From Micropterus salmoides (Eukaryota; Chordata; Actinopteri; Centrarchiformes; Centrarchidae): 64,000 nucleotides of DNA. Where the stretch lies: assembly GCF_014851395.1 (NCBI RefSeq), contig NW_024040152.1:18528308-18592307 (forward strand), written 5' to 3'. Shown one piece after another: positions 25,318-37,800 of the stretch (positions within the stretch are counted from its first letter, which is position 1; the number at the start of each line of letters is the position of its first letter). A program made the position numbers and the translations under genes. Below the pieces are notes generated by a model that saw nothing but the letters and a program-made list of their open reading frames with translations, made no database searches and was not told the origin of the DNA.

Positions 25318-27124
25318 GCTTGTGCTGGAATTTGGTTCCTTCTGTGCAGTGCTTGGATTAGCTGACTTTTGTTTTCTTTTTGTGCTGTGGAAAAGATAAG
25401 AACGGAGGTGAACACTGTGAGAGGATGTGCCTGTACATATGTGAGTGCCCGAGAGTGGAAGGCTTGATAAAGAAAAGAATAAAAAGGAAGCATTTAATGT
25501 AGCATCACTACAAAACGTACAATATTCTAGTCTTGTCTTCATCTTTCTTTAATCATGCTCCAATAAAAACATATTTATGACATAATGTCTAATCCAGTCT
25601 GACACACATTCACAGATCTACATTTAAGGAAAACCCTTCAGTATGACATGAATAATAACCAAAACTTCAAAAGGAACAAGATCAAAATCCTTTTCATCAT
25701 CATTAACACCAAATTCCTTCCAGATAACGTCTGTCTGTTAGTTTTTGTTTATTGTGACACATCTTTAAAGGTCAGATTGCATGATGAGCAAACAACCTCA
25801 CTTCTCTCTCTTAATAAGATGATTTCATTCAGGGATCCCTCTCTAAACATATCATCATCCTGATTTGCATCAGTACACAGCAGCAGCATTTCACATTCTC
25901 AACTCAGCGTCACACTTGAACGACATCTGAAATGCAGAAAAACCTAATTACTATCATGCAAAATACCCCCCTCTGCTATTTCTATTAAGTTAATTATAAC
26001 GTAACCTAACTGTATTTGTAGTAAGTGACGATGCTCTGCTCACCTTTCAGCTGTTCCCATACTTAGCTCAGCATCCTTAAAGGACGTGTGTTGCCATGGC
26101 AAAGTACACCCCAACAAAGTTTCTAAAACAATTTTGCCAGTAGTTACACTTGCTACAGTTTAAACAGATACAAACAAGATGCAAACCGGAGAGAGATGCC
26201 GTGTCCCATGGACTAAACCGTCTGATCCAGCTAGCAAAGTTTCAAGCAAGTCCCTCAAGTCGCTAATAAAGTGCTTTCACTCACCCCCAAGTGGCACCAT
26301 GTGAAGCCAAGGGTTATGTTTCCACAACCCTGTGGCCAACAATTACAAATGTGACCTTGCTAAGTACAGTCAACACTTAAATGGGTACAAAAGTGCCAAG
26401 ATTGACACTGCATAAAGCCATTATAATTCATTCTTAGGGGGGAAAAAGAAGAGATTATTAATGATGAATAATGGCTTTCAGAGCACCAGACACTGGGAAC
26501 CCATTGTCTAATACTCGTGGCTTCTCTGTCTGACCCATGCCCATGTCTTCACACATACACACATGGTGACATCGCAGAGTACCACTATTGATGGCAAGGT
26601 TTTTGTAGTCATATGTCATCGAGGACTCAGGCCAAGACAATCCAGATAGAGTTACTGCAGTTGTTGAAGCCTTGATCTTTTATTTCTCAACCATACATAC
26701 CAATGAAGTACACACGTACAATATATTTAGACTAATAACTCACAAATCCTCAGTATTGTACTGTAAAGGAAAAAAGAAATTTTAAATGATACTACACAGC
26801 CCTTATAACCGTGCCATAGTTGGGAATAGGACTGGGTTAAAAAAAAAAATCGATCTCCAGATTACAATTTTCATTTTAATGATCCAATAAAATCATATGA
26901 TCGATCTTTGATTTCTTATTGAATATGCGTCCATTTGCACTAAATGTTATGAGCATGCTGTGTGTTATAAATGGTACAGTTTAATATTCTTTGGTTGCCT
27001 GTTTTGGTCCACAATTTTGTAACAGTGGAATATATTTACAAATTAACCTATACTGGGATATTATTATATATCAATGCTTGGAAAATGTGTTTTTTTACTT
27101 CTTCATGGAACTAGTAGAATCACA

Positions 27125-27480
27125 TCCAGGGCAGCAACTTATTATTTTTAAACAGTGATTAATCTGTTGATTTATTTTATTTGCTTGAACATTTAGTCTG
27201 TAAAATGTCAGAAAATAGTGAAAAATGTCCACCCAGGTTTATCAGGTGACATTTTCAATTTACAATCAACGACCAAACGACAAGGCAAAAGAGATTCAAT
27301 TTACAAAAGATATTCATTTTAAGATCATATAAAACAGACAAGCAGCAAATTAATTACATTTGAGGAGCTGGAACCACAGAATTTTGGGCATTTTTGCTTG
27401 ATGAAAAGACTTTAACGATAAATTCATTTTCAAGACTATTGGCAAATAATTTTGTGAAAAGTGTTTCAGCTCTAAAGTTT
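27125..27480. repeat. Dispersed repeat of the 'GCAACTAA / ATTAATC' family
   Basis: The sequence includes CAGTGATTAATCTGTTGATT, a stretch with TCAGAAAATAGTGAAAAATG, and an end with AGTTTTTGTTTGTGATTGAC. Related copies are at 7385-7560, 11046-11217, 52930-53045 and 60805-61072; the last ends with GCTGCAGCCCT. This is a very common fish interspersed repeat of probable DNA-transposon origin. Boundaries are approximate. Confidence 0.45.
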
Positions 27481-28003
27481 TTGTTTGTGATTGACTCATT
27501 TATGATCAATAGGATTTCACTGTAATGCCAAGGATGGAAAGCATATGTTATTACAATTAATAACCTGTGTTTCATGTGTGTAGGTTTTGATGTTCTCCGG
27601 TTCAGTAGCTTCATCATTATCGGCTTTACTTTCAGTGGGGATCCACATCCTTTCAAATGGATTAGCCACTTGCTCTGTGTTTCCCTTTGTGCTTCAACAA
27701 CAGCAGTAAAATCTATGTGAAACAAAGGAATCTTTTCACTCTCCTCCTTCAATTTATAGTCAGTAGTTTCAAGTGCATGAGTCCTCTCAGTACAACAAGC
27801 CCCCTCAAACCACATCATGTTCAATACATGAGAGAGAGGTCATTAACACTGCAGTCCAGTGGCCTGAACACATACTCAGATGAAAGGAAATCTAGTGCTC
27901 TGACAGCTTTTTTTGATTGTATCATTATTGACTGTGTATCCTGTATAGAGGAGAGACTATTTGGTACAGTAAAGCTTTACCTCAACGAGAGGCTGTTTCT
28001 GGT

Positions 28004-28343
28004 AGGGCTGCACAATTAATTGAAATATTATCCACATCGCAATGTCCAAATCGCTGGAGCTACAATTTTTTGATAAAGGAAAAATGTGTCACAACATACC
28101 ATTATAAATGAAGCACTGTGTTGCTACAGAGATGCCCTGGGCCTGCAAATAATATTCTCCTGATGTAAGTGAACATGCCTGTTTGGTACAGACCCCAGCA
28201 AAAATCACATCATCATCATTTTCATATTTTTTCAGTGAAAATGAAATACAAAAATGATCATTCCCACTAAAATTGTGACTCATATAGCAATGGCAATATC
28301 TGTCAAATAATTACAATGTGATTTTTTTGCCTGTGGTTCAGCC
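28004..28343. repeat. Dispersed repeat starting AGGGCTGCACAATTAAT (hAT-like MITE candidate)
   Basis: The left end AGGGCTGCACAATTAATTG and the right end GCCTGTGGTTCAGCC are weakly inverted (GGCTG at each end when read outward). Internally there are complementary CACATCGCAATG and CAATGTGATTT stretches. The form fits the abundant fish 'GGGCTGCACGATTA' non-autonomous elements. No target duplication was assigned. Confidence 0.42.
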
Positions 28344-28713
28344 ATAGTTTTGTCTGTATCTTTTATTCTGCCCCACTTTGCCACATTCACAACGAGAAGC
28401 CATTTGGTTAAGGGCAGATCTCCAGAGACAAATCTGTGACTGGATGACAGCATGCTTACATACACTCGCCTTCTGGCAATACACTGCACAGATGAGTGCT
28501 TTAACTATAAATTGACCTATTTTGAACTGCAACTATTCATAGCAACAATACGCTGCCATGGCTGGAACATTCTATTCATTCTCGAGGGAAGAGATCAGCC
28601 AGTAGAGAACATGCAGGCTGAAATACCAAAAAATTAAAAAATCTGTGTTTAACTCTTTGGCAGATGGTGTTTAACTCACAAAATTATGACACTCTTGCCA
28701 GAGTGATGTGACG

Positions 28714-28744
28714 TGCATGTGTGTGTGTGTGTGTGTGTGTGTGT
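28714..28744. repeat. (GT)n microsatellite
   Basis: About 15 consecutive TG/GT units in intergenic DNA between tppp and zdhhc11. Confidence 0.9.
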
Positions 28745-31389
28745 AGCCTGCTCCTCCATCATGCCATCGTGGTGAGTGGGCATGCAGTGATTCAATCTGC
28801 TTTATATCTAGATCAGTGAGCTTTACAGGCTGCTGCTGTGGACGTGAGAATGTTACTCGATTAAAGCGTAAAATAGAGACGGTCATGACCACCCTAAAGC
28901 CCCCACACTGACTTTTGCTCAGACAAAATAAGGAATATGGTGACCTCACCTTGGTCTCAAGGAAATAGGGACATTCTTTGTTTTGTTTTTTTACTCTTTG
29001 AGCTGTGGTGGGCACTGGGTGGCTAAATGTTTTATAGACCAAACAACTGATCAAATAATAGAAAAAATAACCTGGCTATTAATGATAATTAAAGGAATTG
29101 TTAGTTGCAGCCCTAATGAACTACACTGTTGGCACTGGGTAATATATTCTTTCATTACAATGAACATGGGCATTGTAGTTAAGCCCACATACTCCGTTTT
29201 GGTGGGGTTCATGGTTCATGGTTTAAAACGTATATGATGTAATCTGACACAACCCTGGTTTCGATTCCAGGGATTCCTCTCTCTCGCTCTTATTCTCTCT
29301 CTGTCTCTCTCCATGTTTCCTCTCTGCATCTCCACTGTAAATCATCTAGTAAAGGCAAAAAAATACTCTTTAGTGCACCAATGGTGTATTACTCCACGAC
29401 TGTTAATAGAGTGCCACAGACAGCATGCAGGAAACAGCGTGCGTTGTTGGTTTTGGTCTATTCATGGAAGTTGTTGATAATAACAAAAATATAGAAGCCC
29501 TTTTCTTCAACATTGTTTCAGGGCTGCACCACCTTACACCACAAAATACAACCTCTTAACCATTTCCCAGTTTGACCACAGTCCTCCACCATCACGCCCC
29601 CCCCCCCTCGAAGGCACAAGGAAAGAAGGCATGACATCAGTATGCTGGAGCCGAGGTCTGAGGTCACCACCACGCTGTCTCTGTCAGTCCTCGCCTCCCT
29701 AAACCCTTTAACTGCTCTGTGAGTCAAAGAACTTGGCAAGCATTGTGCAGTAGAAAAACAAGATGTTAGAAACAAGCTACAGTGGTTATAGCTGGCAGCA
29801 GCAGCAAGCCAAATAGAGGTATGAGGCAGAGTAAAGAAAGCCCGGGGGTCCTTATGCAACCCCACATTTGAGAGGAATATGTGATGCCAGAGACAGCAGA
29901 AGTGTCCCTGACATGGTTCAGAGGGAGAGAGGCCTGTTTGAGCCAGCAGCAATTTAGCTCTGAGTACAATCTGGTTAAAGATTTTAGAAGCCAGACTGTG
30001 CTATATAATGTTGCACCTAATTAATTAAGCTAACAAATTTTAAAGTCTTTGTAATGTCATGGAAAAGCTGTCTAATGTCTTTATCTAGCAGCCACAAATG
30101 CTGAAAAATGAAACACACAATGACAACTGTTCCCTAATGTTAAGGTCAACGCGAATAAATGTCTTACTACTGTGTACTAAAGACAATGCTGTCGGTCTAC
30201 AACACCTTATTTTGCCCAAAAGCAATCCCTTTATTTTGTAACCCTGACCTGAATTTGAGTCATCACAAACATGGTTAATTTACACTCTGAGGTTAATTGT
30301 TTGTGACAGACCACGAAGGCTCTTGGAACCAGTGCAATGAAACCTAGAACAGTGAAATCTGGGATAAATTCACTGACTGTGTCTTCTTCTCATGCATCCA
30401 TAATTCAACCTATGGGGAGAACATGGCTACAGAACCATTCACTGAGAAGAAGTAAACACATTACCTTCCTTAGGTGTAGCCTACTGTCTTTGAATGACAC
30501 TTCTCACAAAATAAAGCATTGATAACTTCTTTTCTACTGGTATCACCAGTGTCCAAGCTGAATCTAATTCATTGCTGAACATTTTTAATTTTCTTTCAAG
30601 CTATCAATTAAACGCAGTACAACAGCAATTACATATTACACAATATTAATTTTAATTGCCTCCTATTTCCTATCTTTAAGAGCCAAATTCACAGAGAATC
30701 AGGAAGCTAATAAAAGAGGGTATTAATCTTTTTTCATGCATAATTATGTAACTACCTACATGCAACCCAACAGCTTGGCATAAGGCTGCAGCCACAGGGC
30801 AAACGCATTGTCAATCATTCTTTCTAACCAATAATGATGCTTATTGAAGAACCTTTTCCTGGCTCCCGTCGAAAGATAAACAGAGGAGAAAAAGCTCATG
30901 TTTATGTTACAGGAGATGGCTGCAGCTGCTGGTTGCACCGGTGTGTCTGAGGGAAACATGTTACATAAACTTGCAAATGCCAGTTTCACACAGAGGCCAC
31001 GTGATCAGTATGTTGTCAGCCCCTAATGCATGTCTGCAAATGCAGAACATGGCAATATCGGTAAAACAAATAATTTAAAAAATCATAATATTTTTACTCT
31101 TCGGTAAAATAGACTATGCTGCCACACGTTATTACAGCTCAAAGGGCATCTTATATTGCAATTTCAGTATCGAGGAAGCTTGCAGAGACATGAAAACTAA
31201 ACAAAAAGCACACCCAGGAATCAGATGAATTTGTGGGGGATGGCATCGAATTCTTCCTTTTTCATATTGTGAAAACATGCAGGTCTACCACGAGCCAGCA
31301 CAAGCTACAAGTCGCTTCAGCTTATAAAGTGATAATGTCAAATTTAGTTTTAATCACCTGGTGATGTGATCCTCCACCTTTTTAGTCAA

Positions 31390-31640
31390 GTTCACAAAAC
31401 CATAATTGCGCGTCGCGAGTCTTGAAGTGTTTTTCCTCCCCGCTGCCTGAGTTCAAGTCTGCCCAGTGGCTCAGTCTCACCGAGATGCTGAAGAGAAACC
31501 AGGCCGCTGATTGGCTGCCGCGGTGTGCGACGAGTTGTTTTCCTCTTGCCTCGCTGTTGTGGGCTTTGATGGTGCTACAGTGCTCAGTGGAGCGCTGATA
31601 ACCAAGCAGTTTGAGCACGGAGCATCTTTTTGGGGGGGCG
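31390..31640 (-). promoter_or_regulatory. GC-rich candidate promoter, possibly distal first exon of tppp
   Basis: This stands out from AT-rich surroundings by several CpG sites (GCGCGTCGCGAG, CGCTGATTGGCTGCCGCGG, TGCGACGAG) and an ATTGG, the reverse of a CCAAT box. On the minus strand the nearest downstream gene is tppp, about 6 kb away, whose ATG exon is unusually short and preceded by a possible splice acceptor. An untranslated first exon here is therefore reasonable. It could also be an unrelated CpG-rich enhancer. Confidence 0.35.
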
Positions 31641-34074
31641 GAGATGGAAGATGTAAACAAAAAACGTGGATGGTTTTATTTGGGGATCAGTACAGTTTCA
31701 TTACGTCCATGTGTGTCATCATGTGCCATATAAAAATAATGCATCTGAGAGGTATGGTCACTTACAATAGCAATAATCCTGGCTCTTGTCCAAGCAGGGG
31801 AGGGCTTGATGGTGGGTTGGACTGTTGGTGGCCAAGGGAATTGAGTCTAGGGACTACACTTTATATCATGATGAAAAATTCCCTGTTGGCAAAACAAATC
31901 AAATACATCCTCTCAAAAAGGATGCTTACATTCCCAAAACTGCCCACTGAACCTTACACATCTGATGTCAAGCACACTAATGTGTTACACAACCAATAGT
32001 AGCCTAATGGCTGTACAGTGATGGATATTATGTAATCCATAGCCTTGCTGATAGTTTAAATACAATTCAAAGACAGGGGCAAGTGGTAAAAACACGCATG
32101 CTTATGAGGAACATAAAGGGATCAGAACAGTGAGTTCAGCATGATGAAAGCGGCTTGAACTGAGGGTAAACACTTGGTGACATAATAGTGTATCTCAAGC
32201 TGCTTCAATTGCGCCGCCGTGTGGTTACTAGCTCCCTTTACTATCAAATAGAGCTATGTTGCCAAAACCAAACACCATAGCCTACGTTAAAGGAACCTGA
32301 TGGCTTAATCTTGAATTTTTACTAAACGTCCAGTGGACCAAACGACTTTCCATGTTGTTTCATGTTGTTCCATCATCTATATTTCTCCTGATATGAGAAA
32401 TATACTGTTGGTGTGAGATCATGAGGCTCACTTTAATGAAGCAAATGTCATGAATAGAGAGCTGCATATCTTTCTTCGGAATTACCCCTTTCAGGGAAAA
32501 TAATAGAAGAAACTACAACAACAGAAGGGCAAAGCATTAATGTGTACAAACACCTTGTTTAGTTGTGTAATTACATCATGGATTAATGGCCTCATTGTAT
32601 CATGTTTCATAGGACATACGGTAGCAAACAATAAAAAGATGGAAAAAACAATGTAATTTACATACAGGGATTGACAAGGAGTGAAAATTGCTCTGGACTT
32701 TTGGCGCAGTGCTGACCACAAACCAGTTGTGGAAAGTATTTAGTACTGTACTTAATTACAAATTTGAGGTACTTTGAATATTTTCATCTCATGCCACTGT
32801 CTACTTCTACTCCACTTCATTTCAAAGGGAAATATTGTACTTTTTAACAGTTTTAGTTACCTTACAAATTAAGGTTTTTGCATACAAAAAATGTGAAAAA
32901 AGTACAAGCATAGCTAAAATGATTAATGGACTGACAGAAAATGAATTGACAACTACTTTGATAATTCTTTCAGTCATATCATACAAAACATTTCATGGTT
33001 CCAGTTTCTCAAATTAGCTGCTCCAATCCCTATGTCAAATTCCAGAATAAAATAGATGCATAAATGTACTTATTTTTAAATGCAATACCAGCAAGGTGGA
33101 TCACAAATGACATGAAGTCCTTTATGGAGCATACAGAGGCCTGCTTGGATTACTCACGAAGGAGAACATATTGTTCTTGAGAGAAAGCTGGCTTGAATCT
33201 TACAAATGTCACTGGCAGCAACCATCTAAGGGGTCTGTAAAAACAAACAAAAAATAATAATTTGACAGTGGTAAGTTTGAGTAGACATGTGACAGAATAG
33301 AAAAAAATAAATACACATTGTATATCCTACCTCACAGTTTAAGCCACAGCTCAGCTCTCTCAGCTATGCAACCAATAATCAGGCCATCAAAACAACGTCC
33401 TGTGCAGTAGCCTAGAAGCCTCCAGGTGCTGTTGAGTTAAGGTACTGCAGAGCTTAATCTTGATTCATTCAAGAGAAGAGACACTCCTTTCACAAGCTGG
33501 TAAACAAGCTGTGGTGGCAACAAAGGCAGTAACACAGTGGAAGATGAGCTATAATTGTGCACCACCATCTTTATTTTCTTCAGACTATCCTTCAAATTCT
33601 GATCTTATAAATCTACACTGCCCAATATAACACTTGTGATCTTGCCCACTTAATTTGGCCATGGCCATAATATTGCTCTATTGCCATATTGCTTGTTTAT
33701 ATGTTATGCATGCTTCAGGCACGCTCTTCTTCTATGCCATTTTCTGTGGCAGAATGAAATCTACCTCCATTTTTCTTATCCCTTTCTTGTAGGCCTACTG
33801 AATAGGTCTGCTATGCCTAATAATTTGTTGTGGTTCCCCTGTAGACACCTGGATATCCATTTTATTTAACTGAAAATATGTTTTTAGGTGAGAAATAGTT
33901 TGAACTACGTCAACCCTTCCCTAAATGTAGCCTCTTGCACTGATTGCATTGAGTGGTTTTTCCATCTTGCATGAAATACATCAACACACAGGGCCTTGTG
34001 TGGATTTCCATCTACAAAGACCCTCTTCAGTGCTTTATCTTTAGCCCAGCACAATTGCACATTGTTGATGACAC

Positions 34075-34218
34075 ATGCCTTGTGTGTGGCCACCAATGTG
34101 CACCTGAGCAAGACACTTAACCCCTAGTTGCTCCATGAGCGTGCAACCTCTGATATAAACAGCAATTTTAAGTTGCTTTGGATAAAAGCATCAGCTAAAT
34201 GAGTAAATGTAAATGTAA
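34075..34218 (-). repeat. SINE-like dispersed repeat, minus orientation
   Basis: Read on the minus strand it contains TTTACATTTACTCATTTAGC, then GCTTTTATCCAAAGC, then GGGGTTAAGTGTCTTGCTCA. The same order of words is found on the plus strand at 47201-47385 in a brd9 intron, so the two are copies of one family. This repeat type is abundant in fish genomes. It has no open frame. Confidence 0.65.
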
Positions 34219-34828
34219 TACTTGTAGAAGCTTGAGGTGGTGTGACTCAATAGTGCCACTATGTGGCCAAGCAGGGTAAAGAAGAAAACATCAACAGTTA
34301 AAACAGCAATAGAGAGCTGAGGTGCTGTCTCCTTTTGAAGCTATTATCTGGTCCAGTACTTCAAAGATGCTCAGATGTTACTGTCAGTACTGTGCTGGAT
34401 ACCCAATTGGCTTAGAATATGAGCAGTAAACACTCATCATGTTTCAGCTTTTCAGAAAGATGCCAATATCTATCTGTCTATCTATATCTGTCCGTCCGCC
34501 CTTCCTTCCATCCATCCATAGTAAAACAGAGGCTAACCTGAAAGTGGGGTTGGACTTTGACTCTTTATACAAGCCAGTTTGATAAAACAATGCTTTACAT
34601 AATTCAACCGTTGTCATAAAAACACATAGTGTAGATAAAAAGGAACATGGTGACAGGAAAAAAACTGTTCTATGATTTGTTTCAAACTGTGTGTCAAGTC
34701 CAAAACATCCTTTGTTCTCATCAACAATGATCCATGGTTGAGTAACTCAGTTTTATGAAGCATATATTCATAACAAATAGTTCCTCAGAGCAGCATATTC
34801 TGATTAACTACCATGTAGACATCAAATG

Positions 34829-37800
34829 TTAAGTATCATCTGCGATCCTAGCTGAGCCGCACAGAGGGTCGGGCACTCCAGGAACACAGTCACCAGACTT
34901 CAAACTGCCGCTTTGAGCCTCATCATCTGTGGCAGGCTTCCGACTTTTGATGTCGCTCATAGATATTTCCCCTTTCAGACAGGAAACAAGAAGAGATAAG
35001 TATTCTACAAAATGCATGGTCAAGGGTGGTGTTGTATTTATTGTATTATATCATTTCTAATACTTTTGCTACTTCTGTAAATGGAGGTCGACAAAAAAGA
35101 AAGGTGAAAAATAGTGATAAGTGCAGTCAAATACTTACTTGCCGTGTTCTCTGTAAGATTTTCTGTGCCATAATGGAAGCTGTTCTCATTTTCTGCTGAT
35201 TTCTTGAAGTTTTTCAACTAGACCAAAAGAGATTTTAATGCAATATGTTGATGCATGTAAAATCAATTAAAGGAGATATCAGTAGACATGCTTACCTCAG
35301 TGCAAATGGACTCTGAGAGTCGGCTGGTGAGCGGGCATTTATTGTCAAATTTGCAGATGCTGCAGGAAAATCACAGAGGTATTAATTATCATTATCTACA
35401 CAATTTGTTTTATTAATAGTATAACAAGAAGTGTAAGGAATTAGTTTTACCTTGAACTCTGTGATAATGCTGGCTCACAGTCAACTGAGCTCTCTTTATT
35501 CTTTTAAAGAGGAAAAAAAGGTATTTTACACATGACAGAATGAACAAGTGAACGACAATGAGAGGCGGAGACAGGTCTCACCTGTGGGGCCTTGCCATTG
35601 AGTTTCACATCATGTGGAGTGTCTCGGATCCTGGAGTCTTTTTGGCGCTGGATTTTGACATAATCAAAAGTGCTTATGCCTTTATAAACTGCAAAACCAA
35701 GAGGAGAACAAACACCAGTGGTGAAAGTGGTGAGCATTAACGACTGGCTGAGGCGGAAAGAGTCCTATCAAATGTCTGTCTTGGAGATTGTGACTCACTG
35801 AGGTACAAGTGAAAAATCAGCAGATGACCGAGCAGCAGCAGGCAGGTGACGCTCAGTACGGCTGTAACGAAGGCTACTGTAAGGAGACCAGCTGAACTAG
35901 TCTTTATGGGAGCTGAGGGTAAAAATATCAGCCAGGTGTCATTCGCTAGCATACCTTTAGAAAGACAGAACAAAAAGGAGGACAACACACATACAGCTTT
36001 TAATGATGCAATAAACATAAATATCACCAAAGCTGTTTTGCTTTCTATTGAGTCAGATAAAGATCAATATAATGTTGACTCACTGTCGAACTGTGGGGAG
36101 GTCCGGAGACTGTTCCGATCCAGGTAATGCTGAATAAATATGAACAAGATGACGGCAACAAGCAGGAAGACACCTAGTGTAGCAGAGGACAGTGCCACAA
36201 AGAAGCACCTGAAGGCAACAGACCAAACCTGATGTTAATTTATATTTATGTTTCACATTTTATTTGACCATGAAGTCAGATACAGAGAGTACACTAACTC
36301 ATCCACAACTTACCAATAGTTTCTACCACCCACGCAGGTATTCAGCCATTTGCAATGGTGATCAAAGTCTTCCACACACTTGTTGCAAACACCACAGTGT
36401 TTAACTTTGGGGCCTCTACATGAAGATTGATTATGTTAACATCTTTAAACACAACTTTTCCATGATTGCCAAATGGTATTTTGATAATACTTTACAATAT
36501 GGTACACAGAACTGTGAGTAGTTACCAAAGTTATCTGATAATTAATACACTCACCTAAAGGATTATTAGGAACACCTGTTCAGTTTCTCATTAATGAAAT
36601 TATCTAATCAACCAATCACAAGGCAGTTGCTTCAATGCATTTAGGGGTGTGGTCCTGATCAAGACAATCTCCTGAACTCCAAACTGAATGTCAGAATGGG
36701 AAAGAAAAGTGATTTAAGCAATTTTGAGCGTGGCATGGTTGTTGGTGCCAGACGGGCCGGTCTGAGTATTTCACAATCTGCTCAGTTACTGGGATTTTCA
36801 CGCACAACCATTTCTAGGGTTTACAAAGAATGGTGTGAAAAGGGAAAAACATCCAGTATGCGGCAGTCCTGTGGGCGATAATGCCTTGTTGATGCGAGAG
36901 GTCAGAGGAGAATGGGCAGACTGATTCAAGCTGATAGAAGAGCAACTTTGACTGAAATAACCACTCGTTACAACCGAGGTATGCAGCAAAGCATTTGTGA
37001 AGCCACAACACGCACAACCTTGAGGCGGATGGGCTACAATAGCAGAAGACCCCACCGGGTACCACTCATCTCCACTACAAATAGGAAAAAGAGGATACAA
37101 TTTGCAAGAGCTCACCAAAATTGGACAGTTGCAGACTGGAAAAATGTTGCCTGGTCTGATGAGTCTCAATTTCTGTTGAGACATTCAGATGGTAAAGTCA
37201 GAATTTGGCGTAAACAGAATGAGAATATGGATCTATCATGCCTTGTTACCACTGTGCAGGCTGGTGGTGGTGGTGTAATGGTGTGGGGGATGTTTTCTTG
37301 GCACACTTTAGGCCCCTTAGTGCCAATTGGGCATCATTTAAATGCCACGGCCTACCTGAGCATTGTTTCTGACCATGTCCATCCCTTTATGGCCACCATG
37401 TACCCATCCTCTGATGGCTACTTCCAGCAGGATAATGCACCATGTCACAAAGCTCGAATCATTTCAAATTGGTTTCTTGAACATGACAATGAGTTCACTG
37501 TACTAAAATGGCCCCCACAGTCACCAGATCTCAACCCAATAGAGCATCTTTGGGATGTGGTGGAACGGGAGCTTCGTGCCCTGGATGTGCATCCCACAAA
37601 TCTCCATCAACTGAAAGATGCTATCCTATCAATATGGGCCAACATTTCTAAAGAATGCTTTCAGCACCTTGTTGAATCAATGCCACGTAGAATTAAGGCA
37701 GTTCTGAAGGCGAAAGGGGGTCAAACACAGTATTAGTATGGTGTTCCTAATAATCCTTTAGGTGAGTGTATAAAGTAGTCCCTTGAATTACCTCATTGAT

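Larger units (their letters stand above)
25318..34828. other. Long intergenic interval between tppp and zdhhc11
   Basis: No coding exon was recognised on either strand in 9.5 kb. It contains the upstream region of tppp, a GC-rich candidate promoter at 31390-31640, repeats at 26825-26960, 27125-27480, 28004-28343, 28714-28744 and 34075-34218, and a short C-run at 29599-29610. Part of it must hold the zdhhc11 3' untranslated region (just below 34829). The rest is AT-rich and featureless to the eye. Confidence 0.5.

Noticed and set aside
27354..27824. 156-codon minus-strand frame in the tppp-zdhhc11 spacer
   Set aside because: It overlaps a dispersed repeat, has no recognisable domain or plausible exon context, and is within the length expected by chance in this much DNA.
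31511..31999. 162-codon plus-strand frame near the CpG-rich patch
   Set aside because: GC-rich DNA lacks stop codons by composition. The translation has no domain and no supporting splice context, although a non-coding transcript is not excluded.
36798..37184. Minus-strand frames across the Tc1 transposase
   Set aside because: They are the antisense of a clearly coding transposase and show no domain of their own.
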